Of a stretch of 34,593 nt of DNA, positions 7,860 through 15,676 are shown one piece after another; the first letter of the stretch is position 1; each line of letters begins with the position of its first letter. Source of the DNA: Cyanobium sp. (GTDB taxonomy: Bacteria; Cyanobacteriota; Cyanobacteriia; PCC-6307; Cyanobiaceae); the NCBI GenBank assembly GCA_007135755.1, contig SLIG01000175.1, positions 1-34,593 on the forward strand, in the 5' to 3' direction. The notes under the pieces were generated by a model that worked only from the letters and a program-made list of their open reading frames with translations, was not told the origin of the DNA and ran no database searches. Position numbers and translations under genes: made by a program.

Positions 7860-8759
7860 ATGGCGGCCACCCGGCTGAGCGACGACCAGAAGCAGGAGAT
7901 CGTGGCGCGCTACCGCGACGGGGCCAGCAGCACGGAGCTGGCGGCGGCCTTCGGTTGCAGTGCCAACACCGTGAGCCGGGTGGTGAAGGCTGCTCTGACG
8001 CCGGAGGACTACGAGCAGCTCAAGCAACAACGCGGCAAGGGCCCGCGCGGCGCCAGCCCCCAGCGCGGAGCCAGTGCTGCCATCGAGGCTGCGGCCACGC
8101 CCGAACCGGCACTTGCGGGGGCAGCACCGGAACCCGAACAGGACCCAGAGCCGGAGCCCCCATTCGCTTCCGCCCCGAGCGAGGGCCGTTCCGTGCGCTC
8201 CCGGCTGCGGGCCGAGGCCGAGGGGGACGACGACGACGATGACGACAGCCCCGGGGTGCTGGCGATCGACGACGCCGATGATTTCGGCGACGACGCCGAT
8301 GCCGACGACGACAGCGAGCTCGACGACGGCCCCGCCGAGGATGACGACGAGGCCGAGGCCTTCTTCACCGTGCCGGTGCACCTGGGGGCGACGAACCTGG
8401 GCGCGACCGACCTGGGCGCGGGGGCAGAGGAGCGGCGGGTGGAGGTGGAGTGCCGCGCCCTCAGCGAGGCCCGGCTGCCGGCCACGGCCTACGTGCTGGT
8501 CGACCGCAGCGTGGAGCTGCAACCCACCCCCCTGGGCGAATGTCCGGATCTGGGGCCGCTGCCGGAGCAGGAGGCCGAACGCCAGGCGCTGATGCTGTTC
8601 GTGAATCCGCGCCAGGCCAAGCGCCACTGCGGCCGCAGCCAGCGGGTGATCCTGCTGCCCGATCTCAGCCTGCTGGAGCGCACCGCCCCTTACCTGCTGG
8701 CCCAGGGCATCAGCCGGGTGGTGATCGAGGGCGGTGTCTACTCCCTGCCGGGGAGCTGA
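7860..8759 (+). CDS. Conserved-type HTH protein with an acidic linker, unknown function
   Basis: A 299-residue protein starting at ATG 7860. Residues 5-45 form a Hin/transposase-like helix-turn-helix: LSDDQKQEIVARYRDGASST, LAAAFGCSANTVSRVVKAAL. The middle (about 85-165) is disordered, rich in Pro/Glu and then runs of Asp (GDDDDDDDSPG, DDADADDDSELDD). The C-terminal 100 residues look folded (TAYVLVDRSVELQP, RVILLPDLSLLERTAPYLL, ISRVVIEGGVYSLPG). The layout suggests a DNA-binding regulator with a flexible acidic arm, but no ligand or target can be named. A GTG at 7833 would add nine residues and is less convincing. It overlaps the tail of the convergent membrane-protein gene by 22 bases. Confidence 0.75.
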   Translation: MAATRLSDDQKQEIVARYRDGASSTELAAAFGCSANTVSRVVKAALTPEDYEQLKQQRGKGPRGASPQRGASAAIEAAATPEPALAGAAPEPEQDPEPEPPFASAPSEGRSVRSRLRAEAEGDDDDDDDSPGVLAIDDADDFGDDADADDDSELDDGPAEDDDEAEAFFTVPVHLGATNLGATDLGAGAEERRVEVECRALSEARLPATAYVLVDRSVELQPTPLGECPDLGPLPEQEAERQALMLFVNPRQAKRHCGRSQRVILLPDLSLLERTAPYLLAQGISRVVIEGGVYSLPGS

Positions 8760-8980
8760 TCGGGCCGGCCCGCCAGCAGGGCCACGCTGCAGCCGCCGCT
8801 GATCACGCCCACCACCAGGGCCACCCCCACCAGAAACCCGGCGGGCAGCGGCGCCGTGCTGCCGCCCCCGAGCCAGAGCCGCGGGCGCTGGTCGAGGTTC
8901 TGGGCGCCGAGGCAGAGCAGCAGCAGCAGCAGCAGCCCGCCGCCGAGGCTGGCCAGCAGCAGTCGCGCGCGCAGCAGCAT
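8738..8980 (-). CDS. Small two-helix membrane protein
   Basis: An 80-residue protein from ATG 8980. Residues 5-27 are a strong membrane helix (LLLASLGGGLLLLLLLCLGA) and residues 47-69 a second one (GFLVGVALVVGVISGGCSVA), joined by a short LDQRPRLWLGG loop. The architecture resembles LapA/DUF1049-type small inner-membrane proteins of cyanobacteria, but sequence identity to that family is not certain. It lies downstream of rsmI (rsmI stop 9067) with the same direction and could be its operon tail. It converges with, and overlaps by 22 bases, the HTH gene. Confidence 0.7.
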   Translation of the reverse strand: MLLRARLLLASLGGGLLLLLLLCLGAQNLDQRPRLWLGGGSTAPLPAGFLVGVALVVGVISGGCSVALLAGRPDQLPGRE

Positions 8981-9066
8981 GGCGCCTGACGGGGGGTGTG
9001 GCGGACAGAGCGAGTCTGCCGCCTCATGGCCGCACCGCCTCACCGCCCCAGCTCTGGGCCGGCTGC

Positions 9067-9990
9067 TCAGGACGGTCTGGGCTGGGCGTCGTCCTGAGGA
9101 AGGGCGTCCTGGGGCAGGGCGTCGTGCAGCAGGGCGTAGAGGGCCCGGCGGCTGTGGCCGCTGCGCTCGGAGAGCTGGCGGGTGGCATCGCGGCTGCTGA
9201 GGCCAGCGGCCACCAGCCGCTCCAGTTCGGCGCGCAGGGCCTCGCCATCCCAGGCCGGCGGCTGGGCGGGCGGGGCACCGCCGAGCACCAGGGTGCATTC
9301 CCCCTGCGGCGGCACGCCGCGGAAGTGCTCCAGGGCCGCGCTCACCGTGGGCCCCACCTGCTGCTCGTAGCGCTTGGTGAGCTCCCGCGCCACCCGCAGG
9401 GGCCGGTCGCCCAGCACCGCCAGCAGATCCTCCAGCAGCTCCAGCAGCCGGTGCGGCGCCTCGAACAGCACCAGGGTGCGCTCCTCGGCCGCCAGCTCCC
9501 GCAGCCGCGCCCGCCGCTGGCCTGCCTTGGCGGGCAGGAAGCCCTCGAAGCAGAAGCGGCCGCTGGGCAGGCCGCTGCTCACCAGGGCGGTGGTGACGGC
9601 GCTGGGGCCGGGCACGCAGATCACCGGCAGCCCGGCGCTGCGGGCGGCGGCCACCAGGGCCTCGCCGGGATCGGAGATGCCGGGCAGGCCGGCGTCGCTG
9701 ATCAGCGCCACCGCCTCGCCGTCGCCGAGGGCCGCCAGCAGTTCGGGGATGCGGCTGGCCTGGTTGTGCCGGTGGAAGCTCACCAGCCGGGGGCCGCGGC
9801 CCTGCTCCCGTGCCGGGCCGCGCAGGCCGAGCTGGTGCAGCAGCAGGCCGCTGCGGCGGGTGTCCTCGCAGGCCAGGCGGTCGACGCCGGCCAGCACCTG
9901 GCGGGCGCGGGGGCTGAGGTCGCCGAGGTTGCCGATCGGCGTGCCCACCAGATAGAGCACCCCCGGCGCCGGTTCCTGCGACTGGGCCAC
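9067..9990 (-). CDS. rsmI: 16S rRNA (cytidine1402-2'-O)-methyltransferase
   Basis: A 307-residue member of the tetrapyrrole-methylase-fold family. The signature blocks are all visible: LYLVGTPIGNLGDLSPRA near the start, ACEDTRRSGLLLHQLG, LVSFHRHNQASRIPELL, ALISDAGLPGISDPGEALV, and PGPSAVTTALVSSGLPSGRF. RsmI uses S-adenosylmethionine to methylate the 2'-O of C1402 in the ribosomal decoding centre. The preferred start is GTG at 9990, which has AGGAG four bases before it. A TTG further upstream is possible. The C-terminal end carries a short ALPQDALPQD repeat. It is divergent from cysQ, and only 37 bases separate the two starts, so their promoters overlap. Confidence 0.92.
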   Translation of the reverse strand: MAQSQEPAPGVLYLVGTPIGNLGDLSPRARQVLAGVDRLACEDTRRSGLLLHQLGLRGPAREQGRGPRLVSFHRHNQASRIPELLAALGDGEAVALISDAGLPGISDPGEALVAAARSAGLPVICVPGPSAVTTALVSSGLPSGRFCFEGFLPAKAGQRRARLRELAAEERTLVLFEAPHRLLELLEDLLAVLGDRPLRVARELTKRYEQQVGPTVSAALEHFRGVPPQGECTLVLGGAPPAQPPAWDGEALRAELERLVAAGLSSRDATRQLSERSGHSRRALYALLHDALPQDALPQDDAQPRPS

Positions 9991-10027
9991 CGGACTCCTG
10001 CACAATGCAGGCCCCAGTCTGTTGCCG

Positions 10028-11023
10028 ATGGCCGCCCCCAGCTCCGCGTCCTTCTCCGCGCCCTTCCAGGTGCCCTCCCAGGTGCCCCTGGTGCTGCCCT
10101 CCGGCATTGATCTCGAAACCCTGCTGGCGGAACTGCGGCGCCTGAGCTGGGGCGCGGCCGACATCCTGGTGGCCTACGGCCGCGGCGAGCAGCCCCCCTA
10201 CGGCTTCCCGAAAGCCCTGAGCGTGGATGAGGGCGGCGAGGGTCCGGTGAGCGCGGCGGATCTGGCGGTGAACCAGTGGCTGCTCGATGGCCTCGGCCAG
10301 GCCTTCCCCACGGCCGACTGGACCCTGCTGAGCGAGGAGACCGCCAAGGAGCAGCTCACGGCCGGCGAGCCTCTGGCGGCGGATTGGCTGTGGATCCTCG
10401 ATCCCCTCGATGGCACCAAGGACTTCCTTCAGGGCACCGGCGAATACGCCGTGCACCTGGCCCTGGCCCACCGCGGTGTGCCGGTGCTGGGGGTGGTGCT
10501 GCTGCCGGAGATGGAGCAGCTGTGGCTGGGGATCACCGCGGCCCTGGCCGGCGGCGGCGCAGATGGCAGCAGCGGCCAGGCCTGGTGTGAGAACCGGGCG
10601 GGCGAGCGCACGCCGGTGCGCTTCAGCGGGCGGCGGGCCCTGGGCGAGCTGGTGCTGGTGGCCAGTCGCAACCACCGCGATGCGCGCCTGGAGCAGCTGC
10701 TGGCGGCCCTGGAGCTGGGCGACACCAAGGCGATCGGCAGCGTGGGCGGCAAGGTGGCCACGATCCTGCGCGGCGAAACCGACCTCTACATCTCCCTCTC
10801 GGGCAAGAGCGCCCCGAAGGACTGGGACATGGCCGCCCCCCACGCCGTGCTGGAGGCCGCCGGCGGCGCCTTCAGCCACGCCGACGGCCGGGCGCTCACC
10901 TACAACACGGGCGATGTGCGCCAGGCCGGCTGCCTGATCGCCAGCCACGGCCCCGCCCACGCCGAGCTGTGCGCGCGCACGGCGGCGGCGATGGCCGCGA
11001 TCGACCCGGGGTTTGCGGTGTGA
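10028..11023 (+). CDS. cysQ: 3'(2'),5'-bisphosphate nucleotidase, inositol monophosphatase family
   Basis: A 331-residue protein of the FIG/inositol-monophosphatase superfamily. The metal-binding motifs are in order: PVSAADLAVN (about 73-82), LLSEE (100-104), ILDPLDGTKDF (123-133) and, near the C-terminus, KDWDMAAPHAVLEAAGG. CysQ-type enzymes hydrolyse 3'-phosphoadenosine-5'-phosphate left from sulfate assimilation. The related inositol- or fructose-phosphatase activities cannot be excluded by eye, but the KDWD ending fits CysQ. ATG 10028 is preferred to a TTG at 10022. The last 25 bases are repeated at 11764-11790 beyond an inserted TA locus. Confidence 0.85.
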   Translation: MAAPSSASFSAPFQVPSQVPLVLPSGIDLETLLAELRRLSWGAADILVAYGRGEQPPYGFPKALSVDEGGEGPVSAADLAVNQWLLDGLGQAFPTADWTLLSEETAKEQLTAGEPLAADWLWILDPLDGTKDFLQGTGEYAVHLALAHRGVPVLGVVLLPEMEQLWLGITAALAGGGADGSSGQAWCENRAGERTPVRFSGRRALGELVLVASRNHRDARLEQLLAALELGDTKAIGSVGGKVATILRGETDLYISLSGKSAPKDWDMAAPHAVLEAAGGAFSHADGRALTYNTGDVRQAGCLIASHGPAHAELCARTAAAMAAIDPGFAV

Positions 11024-11025
11024 GC
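10999..11025 (+). repeat. 27-bp direct repeat, copy 1 (end of cysQ)
   Basis: This is the last 25 bases of cysQ plus two more bases. The same 27 bases, without mismatch, recur at 11764-11790. Allowing one mismatch, the match extends six bases to the left in both places. The repeats bracket the Phd/VapC locus. Confidence 0.9.
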
Positions 11026-11042
11026 GCGGCCTGGCCGGTTGA

Positions 11043-11395
11043 TCAGCCGCCGAGCACCGGCACACCCACCTGGGCCGCGGCCCGCCTGAGCGCCCGGTCG
11101 CCGCAGGCGATCGGGATGCCCAGGCGCATGGCCAGCTCCAGGTAGGCCGCGTCGTAGCAGGTGAGGCCGGTGCGCCCGGCCAGGTTGATCACGTCGTGCC
11201 ACACCACGGCGGTGCTGGCGGGCTCGATGCGTAGCTCCAGGCTCTCGAGCAGCTGCAGGAACTCCACCCGATCGGCGTGGCTCAGGCGGCCCCGTGTTGC
11301 AGGGTGTCGAGCAGCAGTCCGGGATCGGCCGGGGTGGCCTCATCCTCGAAGCAGAGCGCGCAGGCCGCGGAGGCATCCAGCACCAGAGCGCTCAT
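11043..11395 (-). pseudogene. VapC (PIN) toxin with internal deletion and frameshift
   Basis: From ATG 11395 the first frame reads MSALVLDASAACALCFEDE, a normal VapC start with the first catalytic aspartate, then LLLDTLQHGAA and a stop at about 11285. The rest is in another frame: RGRLSHADRVEFLQLLESLE, LTCYDAAYLELAMRLGIPIA and CGDRALRRAAAQVGV, ending at 11043. Normal VapC proteins have about 25-30 residues between these parts, including the segment with a conserved glutamate (usually 'LW..EV.N'). They are missing here, so the toxin is very probably dead. The ATG overlaps the antitoxin stop as TGATG. Confidence 0.75.
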
Positions 11396-11637
11396 CAGCG
11401 CCGGCGCCCCTCATCGCGCAACTGCAGGATGCTGAGGCCATCCAGCCGCTTGCCGTGGCGGAAGCTGCGCAGCCTGGCGAGGGCCTGGGCACGGCTGAGG
11501 GTGGGGGTGGGACCGCTGGGCACGAGGCGGGCCATGGGCTTGCCATGCCGTGTGATCAGCACCTCCTCGCCGCGCTGGGCGTCTTCCAGCAGCTGGGCGA
11601 GGTGGGTTTTGGCCTCGAAGGCGCCGACGGTTTTCAT
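11395..11637 (-). CDS. Phd/YefM-type antitoxin
   Basis: An 80-residue protein starting at ATG 11637 (MKTVGAFEAKTHLAQLLEDA, then GEEVLITRHGKPMARLVP), the classic Phd fold for operator binding. The C-terminal 35 residues (LSRAQALARLRSFRHGKRL, then LQLRDEG) would wrap the toxin. An upstream in-frame ATG at 11673 gives an extension that does not fit the family. It overlaps the start of the broken vapC. The antitoxin appears intact although its toxin is not, which makes it an orphan antitoxin. Confidence 0.8.
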   Translation of the reverse strand: MKTVGAFEAKTHLAQLLEDAQRGEEVLITRHGKPMARLVPSGPTPTLSRAQALARLRSFRHGKRLDGLSILQLRDEGRRR

Positions 11638-11763
11638 GAGGATTGGCTGACGGAGCCCGGCAGCCCTCAGCATGACCCTATTTCAACCAGTCGCCAACCA
11701 GTGTGCCTGGCTGGGCGCCAGGGCGGGGTCTGGGTAAGGTTCGGCCAACCGGGCCTGGGCCGT

Positions 11764-11790
11764 GATCGACCCGGGGTTTGCGGTGTGAGC
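11764..11790 (+). repeat. 27-bp direct repeat, copy 2 (displaced cysQ end)
   Basis: This segment is identical to the 3' end of cysQ (10999-11025) but lies in non-coding DNA 740 bases downstream, beyond the Phd/VapC locus. It may be the original sequence downstream of cysQ, with the TA locus inserted between the copies, or the scar of a tandem duplication. The rest of 11638-11903 holds no other gene I can support. Confidence 0.9.
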
Positions 11791-11903
11791 ACCGTGAACT
11801 TCTGTTGGTCCTGATACACAAAAGCTGCACCCTTGGGCCCACCTTGGGGCCCTGAGCCCAGCACCATGCGCCCACCGCAATGGCCCCGAGTGGCTCTCCA
11901 GGC

Positions 11904-12410
11904 ATGAACGATCCACCGCTGCTCCCCAAACTCCTGGGCCTGTGCGTGGTGCTCCTGCCGCTGGGAGCTGGGCTGTTTCTGTTCGCCGAGTGGTGTGAAG
12001 ACCTGCTGATCAGTCGCCGTCTGCGTAGCCGACTGGAGTTGCTGCATCGCTTCCACCAGGGCGGCCTGGACGTGCGTCCTCAGCTGATGGTTGATCCGCC
12101 TGAGCAGGATTCAGCAGCCCAGCGGCATCCCGCAACCCTGCTCACCATCGTGTGGAGCGGCAAGACGGAAACGCTGGGTCGTTTCGAGGGTGCTGTTCGG
12201 CATCCCGTCTACGCCCTGCGCATGGAGGTCGTGCAGTGGCACGGACTCGCGACCAAGCAGCGGCTGGGCTGCCTGAGCCTCACCTCCGGTGAGCTGGCCG
12301 TGCAGGCGGGGTTCAGTGACACGATCCCAGCCCTGTGCAGCACGGTGGCCGAAGCGTTCTCACCACCCGCCGGCGCTGGGGGTGGTGAGATGCTCGGCGT
12401 TCGGGACTGA
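11904..12410 (+). CDS. Hypothetical protein with one N-terminal membrane helix
   Basis: A 168-residue protein from ATG 11904. An ATG at 11880 would add eight residues and cannot be excluded. Residues 7-27 are a membrane helix (KLLGLCVVLLPLGAGLFLFA). The rest is a soluble domain beginning with a basic LISRRLRSRLELLHRFHQGG stretch, then TLLTIVWSGKTETLGRFEG and QWHGLATKQRLGCLSL, ending with a Gly-rich tail. I do not recognise the family. It is convergent with pnp, with only five bases between the two ends. Confidence 0.55.
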   Translation: MNDPPLLPKLLGLCVVLLPLGAGLFLFAEWCEDLLISRRLRSRLELLHRFHQGGLDVRPQLMVDPPEQDSAAQRHPATLLTIVWSGKTETLGRFEGAVRHPVYALRMEVVQWHGLATKQRLGCLSLTSGELAVQAGFSDTIPALCSTVAEAFSPPAGAGGGEMLGVRD

Positions 12411-12415
12411 ACTGC

Positions 12416-14542
12416 TCAGACCGGCAGCGGGGTGTCGGGCTGGGGCACGCCGCGCAGGGTGAGGTTGATGCGGCCGCGGTTGTCGATCTCGCGCACCCGC
12501 ACCGTCACCTGATCGCCCACGTTGACCACGTCTTCCACCTTCTCCACCCGGGCTTCGGAGAGCTGGGAGATGTGGATCATCCCCTCCTTGCCGGGGAGGA
12601 TCTCCACGAAGGCGCCGATGGGGATCACGCGGGTGACGCCACCGGTGAACACCTCGCCCTCCGACACGCGGCGGGTGAGGCCTTCGATGATCTTCTGGGC
12701 TTCCTCGGCGGCGGCGCCGTCGTGGCTGGCGATCGTCACCACACCGCCGTCCTCGATGTCGATCTTGGTGTTGGTGCGCTCGGTGATGCCCTTGATCGTG
12801 CGGCCGCCGGGGCCGATCACGGTGCCGATCAGTTCCGGATCGATGCGGAAGCTGAGCAGACGCGGGGCGTGGGGCGACATGGTGTCGCGGGGCTGGTCGA
12901 TCGCCTCGAGCATCTTCTCGAGGATGTGCAGGCGGGCGGGGCGGGCCTGGTTCACGGCCTCGGCCACGGTGCTCACCGCCAGGCCGGTGATCTTCATGTC
13001 CATCTGCAGGGCGGTGATGCCCTTCTCGGTGCCGGCCACCTTGAAGTCCATGTCACCGAGGAAATCCTCGATGCCCTGGATGTCGGTGAGGATGCGCACC
13101 TCGTCGCCCTCCTTGATCAGGCCCATGGCGGCGCCGCTCACCGGCGCCTTGAGGGGCACGCCGGCATCCATCAGCGCCAGGGTGCTGCCGCACACCGAGC
13201 CCATGGAGGTGGAGCCGTTGGAGCTGAGGCACTCCGACACCACGCGCAGCACGTAAGGGAACGATTCCTTGGGCGGCAGCACGGGCACCAGGGCCCGCTC
13301 GGCCAGGGCACCGTGGCCCACCTCGCGGCGGCCGGGGGAGCGCATCGGCCGGGTTTCGCCGGTGGAGAAGGGCGGGAAGTTGTAGTGGTGCAGGTAGGTC
13401 TTGTCGCCGGACGGGTTGAGGTCGTCCATCTCCTGGGAGTCGCTCGGGGTGCCGAGGGTGGCGCAGGAGAGCACCTGGGTGAGACCGCGCTGGAACAGGG
13501 CCGAACCGTGCACGCGCTTGGGCAGCACGCCGGCGGCGGCGCTGATCGGGCGCACCTGATCGAGGCTGCGGCCGTCGACGCGCTTGCCCTCGCTGAGGAT
13601 CTGGCCACGCATCAGCTGCTTGGTGAGGCTCTTGAAGTCGTTGCCGAGGGCCTTGCCGGCGGCGGCCGCCTTGATGGCGTCGTCGTCGGGGAGGGCGGCG
13701 ATTTTCTCGCCCACCTCGGCCTTGATGGCATCGAGCTGGCTGTCGCGCTGCTCCTTGCTGAGCTCGAACTGCTTGAGCACCTCACCGATCGCCGCCGAGC
13801 ACTCCTGCTCGAGGAAGGAGGGCAGGGTGGTGTCCACGGCCGGCGGCTCGGGGATCACCTGCTCGATGCCGAGGTCTTGGAGCAGGGTCTGCTGGGCCTT
13901 GATCAGTTCGCACACGCCTTCGTAGCCGAAGTCGATGGCTTCGATCACATCCTGCTCGGGCAGCTGGTTGGCACCGGCTTCCACCATCACCACGCCCTGG
14001 GGGGTGCCGGCCACCACCAGGTCGAGCTCGGAGCGCTCGATCTCGCGGAAGCTGGGGTTGAGGATGAAGTCGTCGCCGATCAGCCCCACGCGCACGGCGG
14101 CCATGGGGCCGTGGAAGGGAATCCGGGCCAGCAGGGTGGCCATCGAGGCGCCGGTGACGGCGAGCACATCGGGTGGCACCCGCTCATCGAGCGACAGGCA
14201 CATCGCCACGATCTGCAGGTCGTCGCGCAGCCAGCCCGGGAACAGGGGCCGCATCGGCCGGTCGATCAGGCGGCAGGTGAGCACGGCCCGCTCGGAGGGA
14301 CGGCCCTCGCGGCGGAAGAAGCTGCCGGGGATGCGACCGGCGGCGTACAGCCGCTCTTCGTAGTCGCAGGTGAGGGGGAGGAAATCGATCCCGGGGCGAC
14401 CGGTGGAGCGGGTGGCGGTGACCAGCACCGCGGTGTCCCCGCATTCCACCATCACCGAACCGCCGGCCTGGGGGGCGAAGCGGCCTGTGGTCAGCCGGAT
14501 CTCCCGACCATCGAAGGAGACCGACTGAGTTTGTCCTTGCAC
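12416..14542 (-). CDS. pnp: Polyribonucleotide nucleotidyltransferase (PNPase)
   Basis: A 708-residue protein with the full PNPase layout. RNase PH domain 1 lies about 10-150 ([20 protein letters not shown], and [20 protein letters not shown]), followed by the helical linker. RNase PH domain 2 lies about 315-510 ([20 protein letters not shown], then [20 protein letters not shown]). A KH domain sits near 555-615 ([17 protein letters not shown]) and an S1 domain near 620-695 ([20 protein letters not shown]). PNPase degrades RNA 3' to 5' with phosphate and, in organisms lacking poly(A) polymerase such as cyanobacteria, also adds heteropolymeric tails. It follows rpsN by 94 bases on the same strand. 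Confidence 0.97.
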   Translation of the reverse strand: MQGQTQSVSFDGREIRLTTGRFAPQAGGSVMVECGDTAVLVTATRSTGRPGIDFLPLTCDYEERLYAAGRIPGSFFRREGRPSERAVLTCRLIDRPMRPLFPGWLRDDLQIVAMCLSLDERVPPDVLAVTGASMATLLARIPFHGPMAAVRVGLIGDDFILNPSFREIERSELDLVVAGTPQGVVMVEAGANQLPEQDVIEAIDFGYEGVCELIKAQQTLLQDLGIEQVIPEPPAVDTTLPSFLEQECSAAIGEVLKQFELSKEQRDSQLDAIKAEVGEKIAALPDDDAIKAAAAGKALGNDFKSLTKQLMRGQILSEGKRVDGRSLDQVRPISAAAGVLPKRVHGSALFQRGLTQVLSCATLGTPSDSQEMDDLNPSGDKTYLHHYNFPPFSTGETRPMRSPGRREVGHGALAERALVPVLPPKESFPYVLRVVSECLSSNGSTSMGSVCGSTLALMDAGVPLKAPVSGAAMGLIKEGDEVRILTDIQGIEDFLGDMDFKVAGTEKGITALQMDMKITGLAVSTVAEAVNQARPARLHILEKMLEAIDQPRDTMSPHAPRLLSFRIDPELIGTVIGPGGRTIKGITERTNTKIDIEDGGVVTIASHDGAAAEEAQKIIEGLTRRVSEGEVFTGGVTRVIPIGAFVEILPGKEGMIHISQLSEARVEKVEDVVNVGDQVTVRVREIDNRGRINLTLRGVPQPDTPLPV

Positions 14543-14594
14543 GTGGGCTTATCTCTCTTTGTCAAATGTCATTCTCGCATCCGGGGGTGACGCA

Positions 14595-14613
14595 CCGGGT
14601 TGGGATCACCCGG
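14595..14613 (-). promoter_or_regulatory. Small hairpin in the pnp leader
   Basis: A perfect 6-bp stem (CCGGGT/ACCCGG) with a 7-base loop lies in the 94-base gap between rpsN and pnp. No T-run follows it on the minus strand, so it is not a typical terminator. In Escherichia coli the pnp leader has a stem that mediates autocontrol after RNase III cleavage. Whether this shorter hairpin does the same is unknown. Confidence 0.25.
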
Positions 14614-14636
14614 GCGCCACTCCAGGACGGGGTGGT

Positions 14637-14939
14637 TTACCAGCTCGACTTGACCACGCCGGGCAGTTCACCCTTGTGGGCGCGCTCGCGCAGCTGGTTG
14701 CGGCAGAGGCCGAAGTCGCGGTAGACGCCGCGGGGCTTGCCGGTGGCCCAGCAGCGGTTGCGCACGCGGGTGGGGGCGCTGTTGCGGGGCAGGTTCTGGA
14801 TCTTGCGGTGGATCTCCAGGCGCTGCATGGGATCGCTGGCGGCCTCGAAGGCGGCCTTGAGGGCGGCGCGCTTGGCGGCGAACCGCTCCACGATCTTCTT
14901 GCGCTTCACATCGCGCGCGATCATCGACTTCTTCGCCAT
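14637..14939 (-). CDS. rpsN: 30S ribosomal protein S14
   Basis: A 100-residue protein beginning [20 protein letters not shown] and ending with the S14 signature [36 protein letters not shown] and a terminal KSSW. The long form without the CxxC pairs is the zinc-independent (C-minus) type found in cyanobacteria. S14 binds the 3' domain of 16S rRNA in the 30S head. It lies between nth and pnp on the same strand, not in the large ribosomal-protein operon, as usual for this group. Confidence 0.97.
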   Translation of the reverse strand: MAKKSMIARDVKRKKIVERFAAKRAALKAAFEAASDPMQRLEIHRKIQNLPRNSAPTRVRNRCWATGKPRGVYRDFGLCRNQLRERAHKGELPGVVKSSW

Positions 14940-15000
14940 GCGGCTGGAGAACCTGGAGTTGCTGAGCTCGCCACCTTAGCGCTCGGCCGTGCTGGCCCAT

Positions 15001-15666
15001 TCAGCGGCCGGTGGCTCCCGGGCCGGTGGCTCCCGTGGGGCAGAGGTCGGCGATCGGGCAGCCGGGGCAGTTGGGCTTGCGGGCGCGGCACACGGCGCGG
15101 CCGTGAAAGATCAGGCGGATCGAGAGGGTCTGCCAGTGCTCCTGGGGCACGAGCTTCATCAGATCGGGCTCGATCTGGCGGGGTTCGGTTCTGCGGCTGA
15201 GGCGCAGGCGCTGGGCCAGACGGCTCACGTGGGTGTCCACGGTGACGCCGGCGTTGATGCCGTAGGCCCAGGCCAGCACCACCGAGGCGGTTTTGCGGGC
15301 CACCCCCGGCAGCACCAGCAGCTCCTCCATGGTGCGCGGCACGTCGCCGCCGTGGCGCTCGATCAGCAGGCGGGAGGCGGCCACGATGTTTTTGGCCTTG
15401 TTGCGGAAGAAGCCGGCCGATTTCACGTAGGGCTCCACCTCGGCGGCGTCCACGACGGCGGCGGCGGCGGCATCGGGGAAGCGCGCGAACAGGGCCGGGG
15501 TGATCAGGTTGACCCGCTCATCGGTGCACTGGGCCGAGAGCATGGTGGCGATCAGCAGCTCGTAGGGGGTGCGCCAGTCGAGCGAGCAGGTGGCGTGGGG
15601 GTAGAGCTCGCCGAGGCGCTCGAGGATCTGCGGCGCGCGGGTGCGGGCGCTGGGGAAGCGCGGCAT
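15001..15666 (-). CDS. nth: Endonuclease III (DNA glycosylase/AP lyase)
   Basis: A 221-residue HhH-GPD protein. The helix-hairpin-helix LPGVARKTASVVLAWAYG carries the catalytic lysine (K125), and VTVDTHVSRLAQRL the catalytic aspartate (D144). Four cysteines at 193, 200, 203 and 209 have the C-x6-C-x2-C-x5-C spacing of the [4Fe-4S] cluster. The enzyme removes oxidised pyrimidines and nicks the abasic site. The end is a low-complexity TGATGPGATGR tail. The start ATG is 10 bases after the rseP stop, so both are probably in one operon with the pentapeptide gene upstream. Confidence 0.95.
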   Translation of the reverse strand: MPRFPSARTRAPQILERLGELYPHATCSLDWRTPYELLIATMLSAQCTDERVNLITPALFARFPDAAAAAVVDAAEVEPYVKSAGFFRNKAKNIVAASRLLIERHGGDVPRTMEELLVLPGVARKTASVVLAWAYGINAGVTVDTHVSRLAQRLRLSRRTEPRQIEPDLMKLVPQEHWQTLSIRLIFHGRAVCRARKPNCPGCPIADLCPTGATGPGATGR

Positions 15667-15676
15667 CAGGTGCCCT

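Noticed and set aside
8928-8960. Run of CAG units that looked like a repeat array
   Set aside because: It encodes the leucine-rich helix of the small membrane protein on the other strand; codon bias explains it.
8738-11065. A 775-codon open frame on the minus strand across rsmI and cysQ
   Set aside because: It is a by-product of high GC content; only its last 80 codons (8738-8980) look like a real protein. rsmI and cysQ occupy other frames with full motif sets.
12572-14590. A 672-codon open frame on the plus strand opposite pnp
   Set aside because: His/Gly/Ala-rich composition without domains; it mirrors the PNPase gene and is a typical antisense shadow.
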